Both the position numbers and the translations under genes were made by a program. Below, one piece after another: positions 53,463-57,468 of a DNA stretch of 57,468 nucleotides. Origin of the DNA: Candidatus Gastranaerophilales bacterium (GTDB lineage Bacteria > Cyanobacteriota > Vampirovibrionia > Gastranaerophilales > Gastranaerophilaceae). Under the pieces are notes generated by a model. The model did no database searches, was not told where the DNA came from, and was given only the letters and a program-made list of their open reading frames with translations. The stretch is taken from the NCBI GenBank assembly GCA_944323475.1, contig CALUSQ010000010.1, forward strand, positions 1-57,468, in the 5' to 3' direction. Within the stretch, counting starts at the first letter, position 1, and each line of letters opens with the position of its first letter.

Positions 53463-53735
53463 ATGAGCAATACAAACATGATAAATCCGGCAAACTACTA
53501 TAATCCGTTTGCTAAATATAATTATGTAAGCAAGACTCGTGGTATATATATTCCAAAAAACACAGAGCCATTGCTTAAAACATCTTACGATACAGAAAAA
53601 TCATCAAGTATCTATTCAGAAAACTATGATGCAGAAACAGATGTATTAAACAGCATGGCTAATGAAGATATAAAAAGCAATAAAACAGGATTAATTGGAA
53701 TTATAAACAAATATTTTTTATCATCAGATAATTAA
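53463..53735 (+). CDS. Uncharacterised 90-residue protein with NPFA-Y motif
   Basis: I do not recognise it. Hydrophilic, Asn/Ser/Tyr-rich, no signal peptide. Near the N terminus it reads INPANYYNPFAKYNYV, echoing the NPFANY start of the two 62-residue proteins, with no further similarity. The C-terminal IGIINKYFL may be a short amphipathic helix. Promoter and ATG are 6 bases apart. It lies directly upstream of gyrA, which has its own promoter. Confidence 0.65.
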   Translation: MSNTNMINPANYYNPFAKYNYVSKTRGIYIPKNTEPLLKTSYDTEKSSSIYSENYDAETDVLNSMANEDIKSNKTGLIGIINKYFLSSDN

Positions 53736-53741
53736 CAAAAT

Positions 53742-53769
53742 TTGCACCCCGATGTGTTTATGCTAGAAT
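53742..53769 (+). promoter_or_regulatory. Promoter of gyrA
   Basis: TTGCAC (53742-53747), a 16-bp spacer ending TGC, TAGAAT (53764-53769): an extended -10. Confidence 0.6.
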
Positions 53770-53802
53770 ATAGGTATATAGAGTAGAATTAGGGGTGGAG
53801 AA

Positions 53803-56376
53803 TTGAGCCAACAGAATTTATTTGAAGACGGAAAAATTGTTCCGGTTAATATAAGAGATGAAATGAAACGTTCATATATCGATTACGCTATGTCAGTAAT
53901 TGTAGGACGTGCACTACCAGATGTTAGAGATGGTCTAAAACCTGTTCACAGACGTATTTTGTTTGCAATGAACGAATTAGGTATGACACCTGATAAACCG
54001 TTCAAAAAAAGTGCAAGAATCGTAGGTGAAGTTTTGGGTAAATATCACCCGCATGGTGATTCTGCAGTTTATGAATCACTTGTTCGTATGGCACAAGATT
54101 TTTCAACAAGATACCAAACAATAGATGGTCATGGTAACTTTGGTTCCGTTGATGGTGATTCAGCTGCTGCTATGCGTTATACAGAAGCAAGAATGCACAA
54201 AATCACACAATCTATGTTGGCAGATATTGATTGCGAAACAGTTGATTTTACACCAAACTTTGATGGTTCATTAGAAGAGCCTTCAGTATTACCGGTAAGA
54301 CTACCAATGCTTTTATTAAATGGTGTTTCTGGTATTGCTGTAGGTATGGCAACTAATATACCTCCACACAACTTAAGTGAGATAGTTGATGGAACAGTTG
54401 CGCTAATAGACAATCCGGATATAACCATAGAAGGATTGATGGAACATATCAAAGGCCCTGACTTTCCTACTGCAGCAACAATAGTTGGATTACATGATAT
54501 AAAACAAGCATACATGACTGGTAGAGGTTCCATAAAAATGAGAGCTGTTGCACAGTTTGAAGAAATCCCTGGTGGTGGTGGTCGTCAAGGCAGAACAGCA
54601 ATAATAGTTACAGAAATTCCTTATCAAGTTAACAAAGCAATGCTTATAGAAAAAATTGCAGAACTTGTTAGAGATAAAAAAATTGACGGTATCTCAGACT
54701 TACGCGACGAATCTGACCGTGAAGGTATGAGAATAGTAATAGAACTCAAACGTGATGCAAAACCGGAAGTTGTAAAAAATAATTTATTTAAATATACACA
54801 ACTTTCAACAACTTTTGGTGTGAACATGGTAGCTCTGGTTGGAAAGCAACCAAGATTGATGAATCTTTATGAAGTTCTAAACGAATTTGTTGAACACAGA
54901 GTTGAAGTCGTAACAAGAAGAACTATCTTCTTCTTGAAAAAAGCTAAAATCAGAGCTCATATTTTAGAAGGTTTGATTATTGCTTTAGGAAGTTTAGATG
55001 AAGTAATTGAACTGATTAAAAAATCCAAAACAACCGATGAGGCAAGAGTCGGATTGATGAGCAGATTCGGACTTGATGCAGATCAAGCCAATGCAATTCT
55101 TGAAATGCAATTGAGACGTTTAACAGGTTTAGAACAAGATAAAATTAAAGCTGAGTATGATGAATTGAAAAAGAAAATTGCTGAATACGAAGCTATTCTA
55201 GCTGACAGACAAAAAGTTCTAAACATAATAAAAGAAGAACTACTTGAAGATAAAGAAAAATACGGTGATGACAGAAGAACACAAATTGTTCCAGAAGCCG
55301 ATGAAATGACAATTGAAGACTTAACTCCAAATGTACCAATGGCAGTATTTATTACTCGCCAAGGTTATTTAAAAAGAATCTCTCTTGATACATTTGAACG
55401 ACAAAATCGTGCAACTAGAGGTAAAGGCGGCATAAAAACAAAAGAAGATGACGATGTAGACCAATTCTTTACAGCAATGATGCATGACAAGGTATTGTTC
55501 TTCTCTTCAAAAGGTACAGTATATAGCTTAAATGTATACGAATTTCCCGAAGGCGGCAGACAAGCAAAAGGATTACCGATTATCAACGTATTGCCTATTG
55601 AACAAGATGAACAAATCACAGCTGTTGTTCCAGTCAGTGATTTCAAATCAGCATCAAATCTTATTATGCTTACGCAAAAAGGCTATATCAAAAGAATCTC
55701 CCTTGATAACTTTGAAAACATTAGAAAAAGCGGCATAATTGCAATCGGATTAGAAGAAGGTGACACATTATGCTGGGTAAAACAAGCACAAGATAATGAT
55801 GAAGTAATCATCGGAACCTCTTGCGGTATGGCAATAAGATTCCCGATTAATGATTTAAGACCACTGGGAAGAAGTGCCAGAGGCGTAAATTCAATGAAAC
55901 TTAGAAGCGGCGATAAACTTATCGGTTGCGACATAGTCCCAAGAAATTACGATGCAGACTTACTTGTAGTGACATCAGATGGTTTTGGAAAACGTTCAAA
56001 ATTATCTGAATTCAGACCTCAAAATAGGGGTGGAATAGGATTAATTGCCACAAAATTCAAAACCTCTTCATCAAGACTTGTTGCATTAACAATCGTTGAA
56101 GAACAAGATGAAATTATGGTTGTAACACAAAATGGTGTAGTATCAAGAATAAAAGCTGATTGTATTTCTCGTCAAGGTAGACCTGCAACAGGCGTAAAAA
56201 TTCAAAACCTCTCAGAAGGAGATATGGTATGTACAATTAACAAAATTGTAGATCCTGATTCAGACGAAGATGAAAAAATAGAAATTAACACGCATGTAGA
56301 AGATAATACAGATAGTAATTCTGTACAACAAAATATGTTAGAAGGATTTAATTCTTTAGACAATACAGATGAATAA
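53803..56376 (+). CDS. gyrA: DNA gyrase subunit A
   Basis: Breakage-reunion subunit of gyrase. The winged-helix/tower region includes [20 protein letters not shown] (quinolone-resistance region, with S87 and E91 at the positions of E. coli S83 and D87, so the susceptible-type serine) and [10 protein letters not shown] with catalytic Y126. The C-terminal beta-pinwheel contains the box-like [10 protein letters not shown] (about 525-534) and repeated GYLKRIS/GYIKRIS blades. The acidic tail is about 820-857. Start is TTG with GGTGGAG upstream. Full length (857 aa). Confidence 0.98.
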   Translation: MSQQNLFEDGKIVPVNIRDEMKRSYIDYAMSVIVGRALPDVRDGLKPVHRRILFAMNELGMTPDKPFKKSARIVGEVLGKYHPHGDSAVYESLVRMAQDFSTRYQTIDGHGNFGSVDGDSAAAMRYTEARMHKITQSMLADIDCETVDFTPNFDGSLEEPSVLPVRLPMLLLNGVSGIAVGMATNIPPHNLSEIVDGTVALIDNPDITIEGLMEHIKGPDFPTAATIVGLHDIKQAYMTGRGSIKMRAVAQFEEIPGGGGRQGRTAIIVTEIPYQVNKAMLIEKIAELVRDKKIDGISDLRDESDREGMRIVIELKRDAKPEVVKNNLFKYTQLSTTFGVNMVALVGKQPRLMNLYEVLNEFVEHRVEVVTRRTIFFLKKAKIRAHILEGLIIALGSLDEVIELIKKSKTTDEARVGLMSRFGLDADQANAILEMQLRRLTGLEQDKIKAEYDELKKKIAEYEAILADRQKVLNIIKEELLEDKEKYGDDRRTQIVPEADEMTIEDLTPNVPMAVFITRQGYLKRISLDTFERQNRATRGKGGIKTKEDDDVDQFFTAMMHDKVLFFSSKGTVYSLNVYEFPEGGRQAKGLPIINVLPIEQDEQITAVVPVSDFKSASNLIMLTQKGYIKRISLDNFENIRKSGIIAIGLEEGDTLCWVKQAQDNDEVIIGTSCGMAIRFPINDLRPLGRSARGVNSMKLRSGDKLIGCDIVPRNYDADLLVVTSDGFGKRSKLSEFRPQNRGGIGLIATKFKTSSSRLVALTIVEEQDEIMVVTQNGVVSRIKADCISRQGRPATGVKIQNLSEGDMVCTINKIVDPDSDEDEKIEINTHVEDNTDSNSVQQNMLEGFNSLDNTDE

Positions 56377-56397
56377 AAATAAATTCTTGTATAAATA

Positions 56398-56436
56398 AGC
56401 AAAAAGCTGTGAAAAAATTCACAGCTTTTTGCTTTA
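56398..56436 (+). terminator. Terminator after gyrA
   Basis: AGCAAAAAGCTGTGAA, A-rich loop, TTCACAGCTTTTTGCT: a long perfect hairpin followed by TT. Confidence 0.9.
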
Positions 56437-56497
56437 CTATTTCTCATGTTTTTACGAAAATAATCTTGTACGGATGATAAAAAAAATGAGGTGTATT

Positions 56498-57468
56498 ATG
56501 AAAAAATCAGTTCACGATTTAGGCGACATCAAAGGGAAAAGAGCTCTCATACGTGTAGATGTTAACGTTCCTATGGACGAAAACAAAAATGTAACTGATG
56601 ATACAAGAATCAGAGCTATCTTACCTACATTAAAATTTTTAAAAGATAAAGGTGCAAAAATTATCCTTATGGCTCACTTGGGAAGACCAAAAGGAGAATG
56701 GAAAGCAGAAGAATTTTCACTAGAACCTGTTGCTAAATATTTAGGAAAAGTTTTGGGTGAAGATGTATTATTCGTAAAATCTCCTGTTGGAGAAGGTGCT
56801 GATAAAGAATTGGAAGCACTTAAAGAAGGCCAAGTTGCACTATTAGAAAACATTCGTTTCTATAAAGCAGAAGAAGCAAAAGATGATGATATGACTTTCG
56901 CTAACGAATTGGCAAAATTAGGTGATTTTTATGTTAACGATGCATTCGGTGCAGCACACAGAAACCATACATCTACAGCAAAACTTGCTAAAGTTTTGAA
57001 ACCTGCAGTATCAGGTCTATTGATGGAAAAAGAATTAAGATGTTTGTCACAAGCTCTTGATAATCCAGTTAGACCATTCACAGCAGTTGTTGGCGGTGCA
57101 AAAGTTTCTTCAAAAATTGGTGTATTAGAAAACTTAATCGACAAAGTTGATAACTTAATCATCGGTGGCGGTATGGCTTATACATTTGTAAAAGCAAACG
57201 GCGGTAAAATTGGTAATTCAATTTGTGAAGATGATCAAATGGATGTTGCAAAAGCAATTGAAAAGAAAGCTGCTGATAAAGGCGTAAAAATCGTAATGGC
57301 TACTGATGTATTAGCAACAAATGATTTTTCTGGTAACGGTACAAATAAAGTAGTTCCTGTTAATGAAATACCTGATGGATTTGAAGGTGTTGATGCTGGC
57401 CCAGAAACACAAAAAGCATTTGCAGATGTTATTAAAGCATCAAAAACTATTTTGATGAATGGTCCAGT
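56498..57468 (+). CDS. pgk: Phosphoglycerate kinase, 3' end outside window
   Basis: Glycolytic ATP-forming step (1,3-bisphosphoglycerate to 3-phosphoglycerate). From ATG 56498 (GAGG upstream) the frame is open to the window end, about 323 codons of an expected 390-400. Signatures: RVDVNVPMDENKNVTDDTRI, LMAHLGRPKG, LLENIRFYKAEE, YVNDAFGAAHRNHTS, FTAVVGGAKVSSKIGVLENL and IIGGGMAYTF, ending at the start of the nucleotide-binding region (ILMNGPV). The gene continues beyond 57468. Confidence 0.97.
   Translation, partial: MKKSVHDLGDIKGKRALIRVDVNVPMDENKNVTDDTRIRAILPTLKFLKDKGAKIILMAHLGRPKGEWKAEEFSLEPVAKYLGKVLGEDVLFVKSPVGEGADKELEALKEGQVALLENIRFYKAEEAKDDDMTFANELAKLGDFYVNDAFGAAHRNHTSTAKLAKVLKPAVSGLLMEKELRCLSQALDNPVRPFTAVVGGAKVSSKIGVLENLIDKVDNLIIGGGMAYTFVKANGGKIGNSICEDDQMDVAKAIEKKAADKGVKIVMATDVLATNDFSGNGTNKVVPVNEIPDGFEGVDAGPETQKAFADVIKASKTILMNGP

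Noticed and set aside
54177..54533. 118-residue minus-strand open frame within gyrA
   Set aside because: Shadow of a conserved gyrA region; no independent coding signals.

Overview
The window is AT-rich, diderm, gene-dense bacterial chromosome. It most likely comes from a non-photosynthetic relative of Cyanobacteria (Vampirovibrionia/Melainabacteria, probably Gastranaerophilales). The strongest marker is the response regulator at 7628-8377, which reads as cyanobacterial RpaB almost motif for motif. An MlaE-type permease, a short DprA/SLOG protein and an outer-membrane-like protein fit a diderm. There is no photosynthesis gene, rRNA, phage, insertion sequence or CRISPR array. The taxon is inference; no database search was possible.

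Layout. 1-148: 63-bp tandem repeats at the window edge. 177-3164: an M15 peptidase, a predicted outer-membrane beta protein and hisS. 3277-7602: AI-2E-family membrane protein, B12-type radical SAM protein, a candidate small RNA and a fused class I fumarase. 7628-14566: rpaB, thrS, tsaD, a possible HExxH protein, pyrF and ald. 14571-20375: an SF1 helicase with a C-terminal nuclease domain, ilvE, mlaE and two unknown small proteins. 20390-25746: proC, rpmH, rnpA, hisD, a YkgJ-type protein and mutL. 25882-31877: malQ, a nagA-like gene, a 62-residue protein under a striking palindromic control region, a DnaQ-like exonuclease, a lytic transglycosylase and an NrtR-like regulator. 31908-39697: pcrA/uvrD, a SLOG protein, then a two-gene unit with a Cas4/AddB-like nuclease and a 1276-residue tandem helicase. 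39817-46538: glyA, a WecA/TagO-like transferase, a HisA-HisI-HisE fusion, yqeK, nadD, a PRK/Udk-family kinase, panD and a small unknown. 46606-57468: uvrA, a GH24-like lipoprotein, tRNA-Lys, purA, a second palindrome-controlled small-protein operon, mrnC, another small NPFA protein, gyrA and the start of pgk.

Most genes are housekeeping: amino acid (his, ilvE, proC, glyA, ald), nucleotide (pyrF, purA), cofactor (panD, nadD) and sugar (malQ, nagA-like, pgk) metabolism, translation, DNA repair and envelope work. The least explained material is regulatory or lineage-specific. (1) A family of 62-residue proteins with an NPFANY start is encoded at two loci 24 kb apart. Both sit behind the same 36-bp inverted repeat (10-bp arms, 16-bp spacer) in a longer conserved upstream block. 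(2) Several genes have a -10 box exactly 6-7 nt from the start codon and no Shine-Dalgarno, predicting leaderless mRNAs. (3) A degenerate AddB/RecC-like helicase is fused to an active UvrD-like helicase, with a separate iron-sulfur-type nuclease. (4) There is a tripartite HisA-HisIE fusion. (5) There are one good and two weaker candidate structured RNAs. Start codons were moved from the longest open frame where a Shine-Dalgarno or promoter argued for it.
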